From Alphaproteobacteria bacterium LSUCC0719 (GTDB lineage: Bacteria; Pseudomonadota; Alphaproteobacteria; Puniceispirillales; Puniceispirillaceae): DNA of 64,000 bases. A program made the position numbers and the translations under genes. The DNA lies in contig JBFPJN010000001.1 in assembly GCA_040839025.1 (NCBI GenBank), forward strand, positions 744,001 to 808,000. The letters are read 5' to 3'. The notes beneath the pieces are model-generated. The model did not search any database, was not told the origin of the DNA, and saw only the letters and a list, made by a program, of their open reading frames with translations. The number at the start of each line of letters is the position of its first letter. Positions within the stretch are counted from its first letter, which is position 1. Below are positions 39,197-47,628 of the stretch, one piece after another.

Positions 39197-41827
39197 TCAG
39201 AGGGCGGCTGAAACGGCTTTGATGGCGGCCGCCGCCGCGTCGGCATTCGGACCACCGGCCTGTGCCATATCCGGCCTGCCGCCGCCACCACCGCCGCCAA
39301 GCGCGCCGGACCCGATCTTCACAAGATCGACCGCGTTGCGGCTTGCGGTCAGGTCATCCGTCACCGCAACGACAATCGACGCCTTGCCGCCATCCGTTGC
39401 GACAAGACAGATCACGGCATTCGACAGGTTGGTCTTGATCTCGTCCGCCATGGATTTCAGCTCGCGTGCCGGCGTGTCTTCAAGAAGCCGTCCGACAAAA
39501 TTGACACCATTCACGACGGTGGGCGCCTCGCCGGTGCCGCCGCCAGCCGCCAGCTTGCGACGCAGCGTGACAATGTCGCGCTCCGCCTTGCGGTTGTCCT
39601 CGACAAGGCGAGCCACCCGCTCGGCAAGCTGTTCCGGTGCCACCTTCAGCATCTCGGCGGCCTGCAGCAGGGCCTGTTCCCGGCTGTCCAGCCATTCCAT
39701 CGCGCCTGACTCGGTCACCGCCTCGATCCGGCGTACACCGCCGGCAACAGCCGATTCCGAGACAATGCGAAGCAGGCTGATATCACCGGTGCGCCCGACA
39801 TGCGTGCCGCCGCACAGTTCGACAGACCAGGCACCTCGTCCCTCGATATCCGTCTCGCCGCCCATTTGGACAACCCGGACTTCCTCACCATATTTTTCGC
39901 CAAACAGCGCCAGCGCCCCAAGCTCAATTGCCGCGTCCGGCGTCATGATGCGGGTCGAAACCTCGCTGTTCATCCGGATGCGTTCATTCACGATGGCCTG
40001 CACGCGGGCCAACTCCTCGGCCGACACCGCTTGCGGATGCGAGAAATCGAAACGCAGCCGGTCGGGCGCGACAAGCGATCCCTTCTGGGCAACATGGTCA
40101 CCAAGCACATGACGAAGCGCCTCGTGAAGAAGATGTGTTGCCGAATGGTTGGCGCGAAGACGACGACGGCGATCACCGTCAATCTCCATCCGCAGCGCCT
40201 CACCGACGCCAAGCGTCCCTTTACCGATATCCACCCGATGCACAAACATGCCGGCAGGTGTCTTGAAGGTGTCGGTGACGCTGCCATGCCCCCCTTCCCA
40301 GGAAATCATCCCCCTGTCGCCCTGCTGGCCGCCTGACTCGGCATAGAACGGGGTCTGGTTGGTGATCACGGACACGCTTCCTGTCGCCGTGTCGGCCTCA
40401 GCGCCGTCAACCACAAGCGCGGCAACCTGCCCCTCGGCACTCTCGGAGGTATAGCCAAGGAATTCGGTGGCCCCCAGACGCTCGCCAAGGTCAAGCCAGA
40501 TGGTCTCGGTGGCGGCATCGCCGGAACCGGTCCAGGCGCGCCGTGCTGCGGCTTTCTGCTCGGCCATCGCGGCATCAAAACCGTCGGTATCCACACTCCA
40601 GCCATAGCCGCGCATGAAATCCTGCGTCAGGTCGAGGGGAAAACCGAAAGTGTCATAGAGCTTGAAAGCTGTCTGGCCATCTAGAACACCTCCCGAGGCC
40701 TTGCCCTCGATTTCCTCGTTCAACAGCCGCAAACCGCGCCCCAGCGTCTCTTTGAACCGCGTTTCCTCAAGCTTCAAGGTCTCGCCGATCAGAGACTGGG
40801 CACGCCCAAGTTCAGGATATTGTCCCCCCATTTCGGCGACAAGCGCCGGCACCAGCCTGTACATGACAGGCTCGGCGCAGCCAAGCTGATGCAGATGGCG
40901 CATGGCGCGGCGCATGATTCGACGCAGAACATAGCCGCGGCCTTCGTTCGATGGCAGCACGCCATCGGCAATCAGGAACGAACTGGCCCGCAGATGGTCG
41001 GCGACAACACGGTGCGACACATTCTTTTCGCCATCAGGATCGGTGTTCGAGGCATCGGCAGACGCCTCGATCAGCGCCCGCATCATATCGATGTCGTAAT
41101 TGTCGTGCTTGCCCTGCAGGACGGCGGCGATGCGTTCCAGTCCCATGCCGGTATCAATTGACGGCTTGGGAAGCGAAATACGCTCGTCGGCAAGCTGCTC
41201 AAACTGCATGAAGACAAGGTTCCAGATTTCGATGAATCTGTCGCCATCCTCATCCGGCGAACCTGGTGGACCACCGGGGATGTGGTCCCCATGATCATAG
41301 AAGATTTCGGAACAGGGACCGCAGGGACCGGTATCCCCCATCGCCCAGAAATTGTCCGAAGTGGCAATACGAATGATACGATCATCGCCAAGGCCGGCAA
41401 TTTTCTTCCAGAGAGCCGCCGCCTCGTCATCCTCATGATAGACGGTGACAAGCAGCTTGCTGCTATCAAGCCCAAATTCCCGGGTGACAAGGTTCCAGGC
41501 AAGCTCGATCGCCTGATCCTTGAAATAGTCGCCAAAGGAAAAATTGCCAAGCATCTCGAAAAAGGTGTGATGGCGTGCCGTATAGCCGACATTTTCCAGA
41601 TCATTGTGCTTGCCGCCGGCCCGCACACATTTCTGCGACGTGGCCGCCCGGTTGTAGCCGCGTGTCTCGACACCGGTGAACAGGTTCTTGAACTGAACCA
41701 TACCGGCATTGGTGAACATCAGGGTTGGATCATTCTGTGGCACCAGCGGGCTCGAATCGACAATCTCGTGGCCGTTGCCGGCGAAATAATCGAGGAAGGC
41801 CTTCCTGATATCATTAACGCTGCTCAT
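39197..41827 (-). CDS. alaS: Alanyl-tRNA synthetase
   Basis: Charges tRNA-Ala and clears Ser- and Gly-tRNA-Ala. The start [20 protein letters not shown] at 41827 gives 876 residues, the family length; the reading upstream to 41962 is not conserved-looking. The class II core contains [17 protein letters not shown], the editing domain contains [12 protein letters not shown] and [11 protein letters not shown] (zinc ligands), and the C-terminal [15 protein letters not shown] motif is present. It follows recA on the same strand, separated by a terminator. Confidence 0.98.
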   Translation of the reverse strand: MSSVNDIRKAFLDYFAGNGHEIVDSSPLVPQNDPTLMFTNAGMVQFKNLFTGVETRGYNRAATSQKCVRAGGKHNDLENVGYTARHHTFFEMLGNFSFGDYFKDQAIELAWNLVTREFGLDSSKLLVTVYHEDDEAAALWKKIAGLGDDRIIRIATSDNFWAMGDTGPCGPCSEIFYDHGDHIPGGPPGSPDEDGDRFIEIWNLVFMQFEQLADERISLPKPSIDTGMGLERIAAVLQGKHDNYDIDMMRALIEASADASNTDPDGEKNVSHRVVADHLRASSFLIADGVLPSNEGRGYVLRRIMRRAMRHLHQLGCAEPVMYRLVPALVAEMGGQYPELGRAQSLIGETLKLEETRFKETLGRGLRLLNEEIEGKASGGVLDGQTAFKLYDTFGFPLDLTQDFMRGYGWSVDTDGFDAAMAEQKAAARRAWTGSGDAATETIWLDLGERLGATEFLGYTSESAEGQVAALVVDGAEADTATGSVSVITNQTPFYAESGGQQGDRGMISWEGGHGSVTDTFKTPAGMFVHRVDIGKGTLGVGEALRMEIDGDRRRRLRANHSATHLLHEALRHVLGDHVAQKGSLVAPDRLRFDFSHPQAVSAEELARVQAIVNERIRMNSEVSTRIMTPDAAIELGALALFGEKYGEEVRVVQMGGETDIEGRGAWSVELCGGTHVGRTGDISLLRIVSESAVAGGVRRIEAVTESGAMEWLDSREQALLQAAEMLKVAPEQLAERVARLVEDNRKAERDIVTLRRKLAAGGGTGEAPTVVNGVNFVGRLLEDTPARELKSMADEIKTNLSNAVICLVATDGGKASIVVAVTDDLTASRNAVDLVKIGSGALGGGGGGGRPDMAQAGGPNADAAAAAIKAVSAAL

Positions 41828-41975
41828 CACTGGTTCCTGCGTTGCGGACGGATCATGGCTGTGGCTGCCGGTGGCGACGCGACAGACGAATCGGTCGCAC
41901 CGCCGGCGCGGCGTGCCTGTTTTACGCGCCCGCCCGCGCCAATGTCCAGCCAAACATGGCACCCGCAGGAAACAG

Positions 41976-42009
41976 AAAAACCCCGCCTGTCAATGACCGG
42001 GCGGGGTTT
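41976..42009 (-). terminator. Rho-independent terminator of recA
   Basis: On the minus strand a 9-bp stem AACCCCGCC / GGCGGGGTT (read as complements) is followed by a run of T residues (five A on the plus strand at 41976-41980). It lies 56 bp after the recA stop and before alaS. Confidence 0.9.
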
Positions 42010-42064
42010 GGGTATGATGCCGCCACCCCGGGGGGCACGGCCATGGTCCGGGACCGGCCGGGCC

Positions 42065-43195
42065 TTACTCAGGCACGGCGCCTGAACCTTCGCCGGGGGC
42101 CAGAGGCTCATCCGGTGAGGACGGCACCACAGCTTCGGGCGTTTCCGCAATCGACTGGTCGAGCATCTGGTCGCCGACAAGGCCTGCATTCTGCCGGATC
42201 GCCGCCTCGATCTCTTCGGCAAGAGCGGTATTCTCGCGCAGGAAATTCTTGGCATTTTCCCGCCCCTGCCCGATCCGCTGACCATTATAGGAAATCCAGG
42301 CCCCCGATTTTTCCACAATGCCGGCGGCGACGCCAAGATCGAGAAGCTCTCCCATCTTGGAGATGCCCTCGCCATACATGATGTCGAATTCGATGGTACG
42401 GAATGGCGCGGCGACCTTGTTCTTGACCACCTTGACACGGGTCTGGTTGCCGATCACCTCGTCACGATCCTTGATCGCCCCGATCCGGCGAATATCAAGA
42501 CGAACCGAAGCATAGAATTTCAGCGCGTTACCACCTGTGGTGGTTTCGGGATTGCCGAACATCACGCCGATCTTCAGTCGGATCTGGTTGATGAAGATCA
42601 CCAGACAGTTGCTCCGCGCAATCGATGAGGTCAGCTTGCGCAGCGCCTGGCTCATCAGGCGGGCATGGAGTCCGACATGGGTATCCCCCATTTCACCCTC
42701 AAGCTCGGCCCGCGGCACCAGCGCCGCCACCGAATCGATGACCAGAACGTCGATCGCACCCGAGCGCACCAGCGTATCGGCAATCTCGAGCGCCTGTTCA
42801 CCTGCGTCAGGCTGGGAAATCAGCAGATCGTCAATATTCACACCGAGCTTGCGGGCATAGACAGGGTCAAGCGCATGTTCAGCGTCGACAAAGGCGCAAT
42901 TGCCACCCTCTTTCTGGGCCTCGGCCACCGCATGCAGCGCCAGCGTTGTCTTGCCCGAGGATTCGGGACCATAGATCTCGACGATCCGCCCCTTTGGAAA
43001 GCCGCCGATGCCAAGTCCGATATCGAGACCGAGCGACCCGGTCGAGATCGCCTGAACGTCAGCCGCCGCCTCGCGCTGGCCGAGCTTCATTACCGAGCCC
43101 TTGCCGAACGCCTTTTCAATCTGGCCAATGGCAGCTTCAAGCGCCTTGGCTTTGTCATCATTCTTCATTTGCAGGTCCACCACGACTCCAGCCAT
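42065..43195 (-). CDS. recA: Recombinase RecA
   Basis: Strand-exchange protein and SOS co-protease, 376 residues. The ATG at 43195 is chosen because AAGGAGG lies six bases upstream; the protein then starts [20 protein letters not shown]. Walker A is [13 protein letters not shown], Walker B is [15 protein letters not shown], and loop L2 contains [21 protein letters not shown]. The C-terminus has an acidic and Pro-rich tail. No clear alphaproteobacterial SOS box (GTTC-N7-GTTC type) was found by eye upstream. Confidence 0.98.
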   Translation of the reverse strand: MAGVVVDLQMKNDDKAKALEAAIGQIEKAFGKGSVMKLGQREAAADVQAISTGSLGLDIGLGIGGFPKGRIVEIYGPESSGKTTLALHAVAEAQKEGGNCAFVDAEHALDPVYARKLGVNIDDLLISQPDAGEQALEIADTLVRSGAIDVLVIDSVAALVPRAELEGEMGDTHVGLHARLMSQALRKLTSSIARSNCLVIFINQIRLKIGVMFGNPETTTGGNALKFYASVRLDIRRIGAIKDRDEVIGNQTRVKVVKNKVAAPFRTIEFDIMYGEGISKMGELLDLGVAAGIVEKSGAWISYNGQRIGQGRENAKNFLRENTALAEEIEAAIRQNAGLVGDQMLDQSIAETPEAVVPSSPDEPLAPGEGSGAVPE

Positions 43196-43374
43196 GTCAG
43201 TCCTCCTTCTTGCACAGCCGCCGAACCCTGTCCATGCGGAAACTGTCCCTGCGGATAGTCCCTGATGAAAGGCTCCAGCCTAGCGGGCACCGTCCATAAC
43301 GGCCCCAGATGTTTCATAAGCGTGCCGGTCACTAAACGGCCTCTCCGCGATCCAACGCTGGCCCTAATACAAAC

Positions 43375-43461
43375 CACCGACACCCGGTGGCACCGACACT
43401 CGGTGGCAATGTGATGTCTGACAAATCCGTCATATCTGACAAATGCGTGATGTCTGACACC
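43375..43461. repeat. Two adjoining tandem repeats upstream of recA
   Basis: CACCGACACCCGGTGG and CACCGACACTCGGTGG stand side by side at 43375-43406. Next come three 18-bp units starting at 43413, 43431 and 43449 that share ATCTGACAAAT or TGTCTGACA cores; the third is cut short. The array lies 180-270 bp upstream of the recA start. Confidence 0.75.
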
Positions 43462-43664
43462 ACCATGCCACCAACCTATCTGTAGTGTGTACCTGTTTTG
43501 TTCCTTTTTCAAGAAGATTTTCATGCTTTGTTCTTGTTTCAGGATGTCGGGGGGCGGTGATGCGCCCAACACAAGCCGTCTGCCCAGACTGGGCAGCGGT
43601 TTTCGGAACCTGGTTTTGGCACCGCGCGCATATTGGCATTGAGCGTGTGTTGGCAGTTCAATCG

Positions 43665-43696
43665 CAAACGGCCCGACAATTTGCCTGTCGGGCCGT
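43665..43696 (-). terminator. Probable terminator of dksA
   Basis: A perfect 11-bp inverted repeat ACGGCCCGACA / TGTCGGGCCGT with a 7-nt loop, 83 bp after the dksA stop. On the minus strand it is followed by TTTGCG, a weak U-tract, so termination strength is uncertain. Confidence 0.6.
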
Positions 43697-43778
43697 CAAA
43701 CAAGTCTGCATCTGGAATCATGCCGGTTAGGGATTCCCATGACCAGTCATCACCGACTGGAAGCATATCCCGTGCAGA

Positions 43779-44270
43779 TCAATCGTCGCGGTGAATCCGC
43801 TCCATCCGTTCGTGGCGTTCCTGCGCGTGCAGGCTGAGCGAGGCAATCGGGCGGGCCTCCAGCCGGCGCAAATTGATCGGCTCGTCAGTCTCGACACAAT
43901 AGCCGTAGCTTCCCTCGTCGATGCGGCGCAGCGCCGCCTCGATCTTCTGCAGCAATTTGCGTTCCCGGTCACGGGTTCGAAGGTCGATGGTTGCGTTGCT
44001 TTCGATCTGCGCCCGGTCCATCTGGTCTGGCCGATGCAGGTTTTCCTGAGACAGGCCGGTGATCGTTTCCGAGGCTTCGGCAAGCAACTCGGCCCGCCAG
44101 CTTTCCAGCTTCTGCCTGAAATAGGCAAGCTGCATCGGATTCATGAATTCCTCGTCCTCGCTTGGACGATATCCTTCCGGTAACAGAATCGGCGTTGCGG
44201 TCACGCCACTTGCCGTCTTGGCTGTCGATTTGGCCGGTTTTGTCGCCTTATTCTTGGTTTTTTCGGTCAT
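43779..44270 (-). CDS. dksA: RNA polymerase-binding protein DksA, zinc-less type
   Basis: Transcription factor that enters the RNA polymerase secondary channel and works with ppGpp; 163 residues. A Lys/Ala/Thr-rich N-terminal extension of about 30 residues precedes the globular start ILLPEGYRPSEDEEFMNP. The coiled coil with its acidic tip region follows (TIDLRTRDRERKLLQKIEAALRRI in register). The C-terminal finger reads YGYCVETDEP and SLSLHAQERH, so three of the four zinc cysteines of E. coli DksA are replaced (Cys-x-x-Thr, Ser-x-x-Ala). This one-cysteine form is known from other alphaproteobacteria such as Rhodobacter and does not bind zinc. Confidence 0.93.
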   Translation of the reverse strand: MTEKTKNKATKPAKSTAKTASGVTATPILLPEGYRPSEDEEFMNPMQLAYFRQKLESWRAELLAEASETITGLSQENLHRPDQMDRAQIESNATIDLRTRDRERKLLQKIEAALRRIDEGSYGYCVETDEPINLRRLEARPIASLSLHAQERHERMERIHRDD

Positions 44271-44636
44271 TTGATCATCCGTTTCAAAGACTGAAGGCCC
44301 ACAATTACTGTGTGTTGTCGACTGCCGGCGAAGAAACTTTAGAAATGAGACTGGGCACCAGTTTCACGCATCGCCAGCGATCCGTGGGCATGGGATTACA
44401 CAAAAAACCACAGCCCTTCAAGCGCTGTTTTACGATACAAAAACTTAAAAAAAGACTTTTAACTCATCATTATTGTTACTAAAAAGTGAATCACGCATAT
44501 GTGAATTGAGGCCCTGTGCCACTTTAATTACGCTTAACTTAACGATCAAATCGGGGGTTTCGACGGCATTACCGCCGGATCCGCGGTCAGGAGAACCAAA
44601 ACGAATATCGTCCACATTTTTTTAGGAAAAAAAGCC
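44271..44636. promoter_or_regulatory. ctrA upstream region with GANTC site and CtrA half-sites
   Basis: AT-rich divergent region between dksA and ctrA. It contains one GAATC (a GANTC methylation site) at 44488-44492, and a cluster of TTAA at 44524-44527 with TTAAC at 44534-44538 and 44539-44543, resembling CtrA-binding half-sites but spaced 6 nt and not the usual 7. This fits GcrA and CtrA control of ctrA. The exact promoter is not resolved. Confidence 0.55.
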
Positions 44637-45437
44637 ATGCATATTTTAATTGTAGAAGACGATCCAGTTGTAGCCGACGTTCTGGGCATGACACTGGAAG
44701 AAGCAGGCCATTTTCAGTCGACAGCACACAACATCGAAACCGCGCTGGCGGAACTCAAGCACAATAACATCGATGCTGTGCTTCTCGACATCAACCTTCC
44801 TGACGGTGACGGCACCAGATTGGCGCGCCTGATCCGCAAGAACCACATTCCGGTGCCGATTCTCGTCGTTTCCGGCAATGCCACACCCGATGACAAGATT
44901 GCCGCCCTTGGTGCCGGCGCAGACGGCTATCTGACCAAGCCGTTCGACAGGTTTGAATTGCTGGCGAACCTTGACGCCATCATCCGGCGCACACACGGGC
45001 ACAGCTCGGCCACCGTTGCCGTCGGCAATCTCGAGGTTGACCTGAACCGCCATCTGGCGCTGATCGACGGCGAGCCTCTGTCGCTGACTGGCAAGGAATT
45101 CCGGATCGTCGAATTTCTTGCGCTTCGCAAGGGATCCGTTCTCAGCAAGACCGCTTTTCTGGCCCATCTCTATGGGGGCATGGACGAGCCGGAGCCAAAG
45201 ATCATCGATGTGTTCATCTGCAAGCTCCGGCGCAAGCTGGAACTTGCCGGCGCCCGCGGTGTCAGCATCGATACGGTATGGGGCCAGGGCTATATCCTGC
45301 GGGAAACCGAGGCGATGAACCCTGCGTCATCCTCCGACCTTCCCGACAGCATCGGCGATATCGACCCCGAAACGGCGGGGCCGCAGGTGCAGCCACGCCG
45401 CCGCAAGGAACCCGACCGACAGATGGCGGCAAACTGA
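44637..45437 (+). CDS. ctrA: Cell-cycle response regulator CtrA
   Basis: OmpR-type response regulator of 266 residues, the master cell-cycle regulator of alphaproteobacteria (and often of motility). The receiver has the phospho-acceptor Asp51 in VLLDINLPDGDG and Lys in LTKPFDRFE. The DNA-binding winged helix carries the CtrA hallmark LYGGMDEPEPKIIDVFICKL, followed by VWGQGYILRE. A C-terminal extension of about 35 residues (Pro, Ser, Asp and basic at the end) follows; CtrA is usually about 232 residues and ends in a ClpXP degron, so the degradation signal may be different here. gcrA, clpX and clpP are all in the window. Confidence 0.93.
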   Translation: MHILIVEDDPVVADVLGMTLEEAGHFQSTAHNIETALAELKHNNIDAVLLDINLPDGDGTRLARLIRKNHIPVPILVVSGNATPDDKIAALGAGADGYLTKPFDRFELLANLDAIIRRTHGHSSATVAVGNLEVDLNRHLALIDGEPLSLTGKEFRIVEFLALRKGSVLSKTAFLAHLYGGMDEPEPKIIDVFICKLRRKLELAGARGVSIDTVWGQGYILRETEAMNPASSSDLPDSIGDIDPETAGPQVQPRRRKEPDRQMAAN

Positions 45438-45492
45438 CACCGGCGGATGACTCTATTAACGGTTCGGTTGTCCGTGTTAACGATATAGTGAC

Positions 45493-45518
45493 AAAAGGGG
45501 GTGGATCACCCCCTTTTT
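45493..45518 (+). terminator. Rho-independent terminator of ctrA
   Basis: An 11-bp perfect inverted repeat AAAAGGGGGTG / CACCCCCTTTT with a 3-nt loop, ending in a run of five T residues, 56 bp after the ctrA stop. Because A and T flank both sides it could act in either direction. Confidence 0.85.
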
Positions 45519-45578
45519 CCATGGCCAAAATGCTTAAGGGCCAGACTGCTTCAGGGCCAGACAACAGGATCCTTCCGC

Positions 45579-45767
45579 ATGCTTTATTTCAGCCTTGGTG
45601 ATTTCGTGACACATCCCGACCGACCCGACTGGGGCCTTGGTCAGGTGCAGTCGATCACCGGCCATAACGTCACGGTCAATTTCACCCATGCTGGCAAACA
45701 GATGATCAACTGTGCCATAATCGAACTTGTCAAAGTCGATCTGCCGGGCCCAGAGGACGCCACATAG
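45579..45767 (+). CDS. DUF3553 domain protein
   Basis: A 62-residue protein with the DUF3553 pattern: GDFVTHPDRPDWGLGQVQSI then VTVNFTHAGKQMIN. The ATG at 45579 is preferred because the domain starts at once and the preceding sequence is the ctrA terminator. The function is unknown; the same fold occurs as an add-on in some helicases and RNA-polymerase-related proteins. It stands alone between ctrA and the formate dehydrogenase operon. Confidence 0.85.
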   Translation: MLYFSLGDFVTHPDRPDWGLGQVQSITGHNVTVNFTHAGKQMINCAIIELVKVDLPGPEDAT

Positions 45768-45912
45768 CCCCCTGCCCTACAATCGCCCACCGGCATTTCA
45801 TCCTGTATGCGTCACCGCATGGCGCAATTGGTGAGATGAACGGCAAGGCAAGCAGAGATAGTGGGCCGGATGGCGCAGGTGATCGCGTGCCTGACAGTGG
45901 GGGACAGATAAA

Positions 45913-47628
45913 ATGGACGAAGCAGGCGTTCCATCAGACCGACAGCAGGGAAGCAAATCCAGCCGGGGCCGCGGCAGTTACAAGCCCAAGGGACGGCTTG
46001 TCGACCCCGCCGCCCTCGCCGACGTCGAGGCATTGCTTGGCAATGAGGCACCGCGCCGCGACCTGTTGATTGAATATCTCCACCGGCTGCAGGACCGGTT
46101 CAGCCATCTGTCTGCGCGCCATCTCGCGGCGCTGGCGGCCTGGATGGGCCTGCCAATGGCCGAAGTGTGGGAAGTCGCCAGTTTTTACGACCATTTCGAC
46201 CTTGTCCGCGAGGGCGAGGACGCGCCGCCTTCCTGCACCGTGCGTGTCTGCACCTCGCTGTCCTGCATGATGGCCGGCGGCGAGACCCTGCTTGAAAAGC
46301 TCCAGCCCTATGCCAGTGACAGGGTAAGATTTGTCGCCGCCCCCTGTATCGGTGCCTGTGACAGGGCGCCGGCCGCCGCCATTGGCCACCAGCTGGTCGC
46401 CCCGGCGGCTTTTGACGATCTGTCGGCGGTCGACAGCGTGCCACACCCCGCCGCCCCACATGATGCCATTCTGTTCGATGAATATGTGGCTGCCGGTGGC
46501 TACGGCCTGGTGCGCGATCTCCTTGCCGGCACCAGATCGCGCGAGGATGTGTTGTCGGTCATGGATCAGGCGGCGCTGCGCGGCCTCGGCGGCGCGGGAT
46601 TTCCGACCGGACGGAAATGGCGAATCGTCAGCGGGCAGCCGGGCCCGCGGATGATGGCCGTCAATGGCGATGAAGGCGAGCCGGGAACCTTCAAGGACCG
46701 CCATTATCTGTCAACCGACCCGCACCGGATGATCGAGGGAATCCTGATCGCTGCGCATGTTGTCGGCATTGACCGCTGTTTCATCTATATGCGGGATGAA
46801 TATCCCGAAATCATCGCTCTTCTTCGGGCCGAACTCGATCTGGTGCGGGCTGCCGGTCTGGCAGATCATGTCGACATCGAACTGCGGCGCGGAGCCGGCG
46901 CCTATATCTGCGGTGAGGAATCGGCGATGATCGAATCCATCGAAGGCAAGCGCGGCCTGCCGAGACATCGGCCGCCCTATGTTGCCGAGGTTGGTGTTTT
47001 CGGCTTGCCAACTCTGGTCAACAATATCGAAACGCTGCACTGGGTCCGCGATATCGTCCAGAATGGCGCCGACTGGTTCAACGACATGGGCAAGGACGGG
47101 CATCCCGGCCCGCGAAGCTATTCAGTGTCAGGGCGTGTGGCGCGACCCGGTGTTGTCGTTGCGCCGGCTGGATCGACGGTCAATGAACTGATCGAATTGT
47201 GCGGCGGCATGGCCAAGGGGCATGCGTTCAAGGGATATCTGCCTGGCGGCGCCTCGGGCGGGATTCTGCCGGCAAGCAAGGCCGATATTCCGCTGGATTT
47301 TGGCGGCGCACTTGCCGAGGAAGGCTGTTTTGTGGGCTCGCATGCCGTCGTGGTCTTGTCCGATCATGACAATATGTGGGATGCGGCGCTCAATCTGATG
47401 AAATTCTTCGCGCATGAAAGCTGTGGTCAATGCACGCCCTGTCGCAACGGCACCGAAAAGGCCGTCGCCCTGATGGGGGCCGCAATGCCTGACACGGCAC
47501 TGCTTGGCGAGCTTGCCACGACGATGGCGGATGCCAGCATCTGCGGCCTTGGCCAGGCAGCCTCGAACCCACTGATCAGCGCAATGACGCATTTCCCGGA
47601 CGATATCAAGGCAGGCGATCATGAGTGA
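45913..47628 (+). CDS. fdsB: NAD-dependent formate dehydrogenase, fused gamma-beta subunit (FdsG-FdsB)
   Basis: Electron-transfer subunit of 571 residues that passes electrons from formate to NAD. Residues 40 to about 180 match the NuoE/FdsG thioredoxin-like domain with four Cys ([2Fe-2S], in CTSLSCMMAG and CIGACDRAP). The remainder is NuoF/FdsB: GLGGAGFPTGRKW and GDEGEPGTFKDR bind FMN, CGEESAMIESIEGKRGLPRH binds NADH, and ESCGQCTPCRNG with CGLGQ holds the [4Fe-4S] cluster. FdsG and FdsB are usually separate; here they form one chain. The stop overlaps the start of the alpha subunit by 8 bases. Confidence 0.94.
   Translation: MDEAGVPSDRQQGSKSSRGRGSYKPKGRLVDPAALADVEALLGNEAPRRDLLIEYLHRLQDRFSHLSARHLAALAAWMGLPMAEVWEVASFYDHFDLVREGEDAPPSCTVRVCTSLSCMMAGGETLLEKLQPYASDRVRFVAAPCIGACDRAPAAAIGHQLVAPAAFDDLSAVDSVPHPAAPHDAILFDEYVAAGGYGLVRDLLAGTRSREDVLSVMDQAALRGLGGAGFPTGRKWRIVSGQPGPRMMAVNGDEGEPGTFKDRHYLSTDPHRMIEGILIAAHVVGIDRCFIYMRDEYPEIIALLRAELDLVRAAGLADHVDIELRRGAGAYICGEESAMIESIEGKRGLPRHRPPYVAEVGVFGLPTLVNNIETLHWVRDIVQNGADWFNDMGKDGHPGPRSYSVSGRVARPGVVVAPAGSTVNELIELCGGMAKGHAFKGYLPGGASGGILPASKADIPLDFGGALAEEGCFVGSHAVVVLSDHDNMWDAALNLMKFFAHESCGQCTPCRNGTEKAVALMGAAMPDTALLGELATTMADASICGLGQAASNPLISAMTHFPDDIKAGDHE

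Larger units (their letters stand above)
43196..43778. other. 583-bp region between dksA and recA
   Basis: It holds the recA promoter region on its left, two sets of short tandem repeats at 43375-43461, and the hairpin after dksA at 43668-43696. Short open frames exist on both strands (for example 43485-43730, plus) but none has a ribosome site or recognisable protein features, so no gene is called. Confidence 0.5.

Noticed and set aside
43196-43500. LexA/SOS box search upstream of recA
   Set aside because: No GTTC-N7-GTTC or GAAC-N7-GAAC pair was found by eye; near matches had wrong spacing.
43485-43730. 81-codon plus-strand open frame between dksA and recA
   Set aside because: No ribosome site, Cys/Trp-rich composition typical of chance frames, and it runs through the dksA hairpin.
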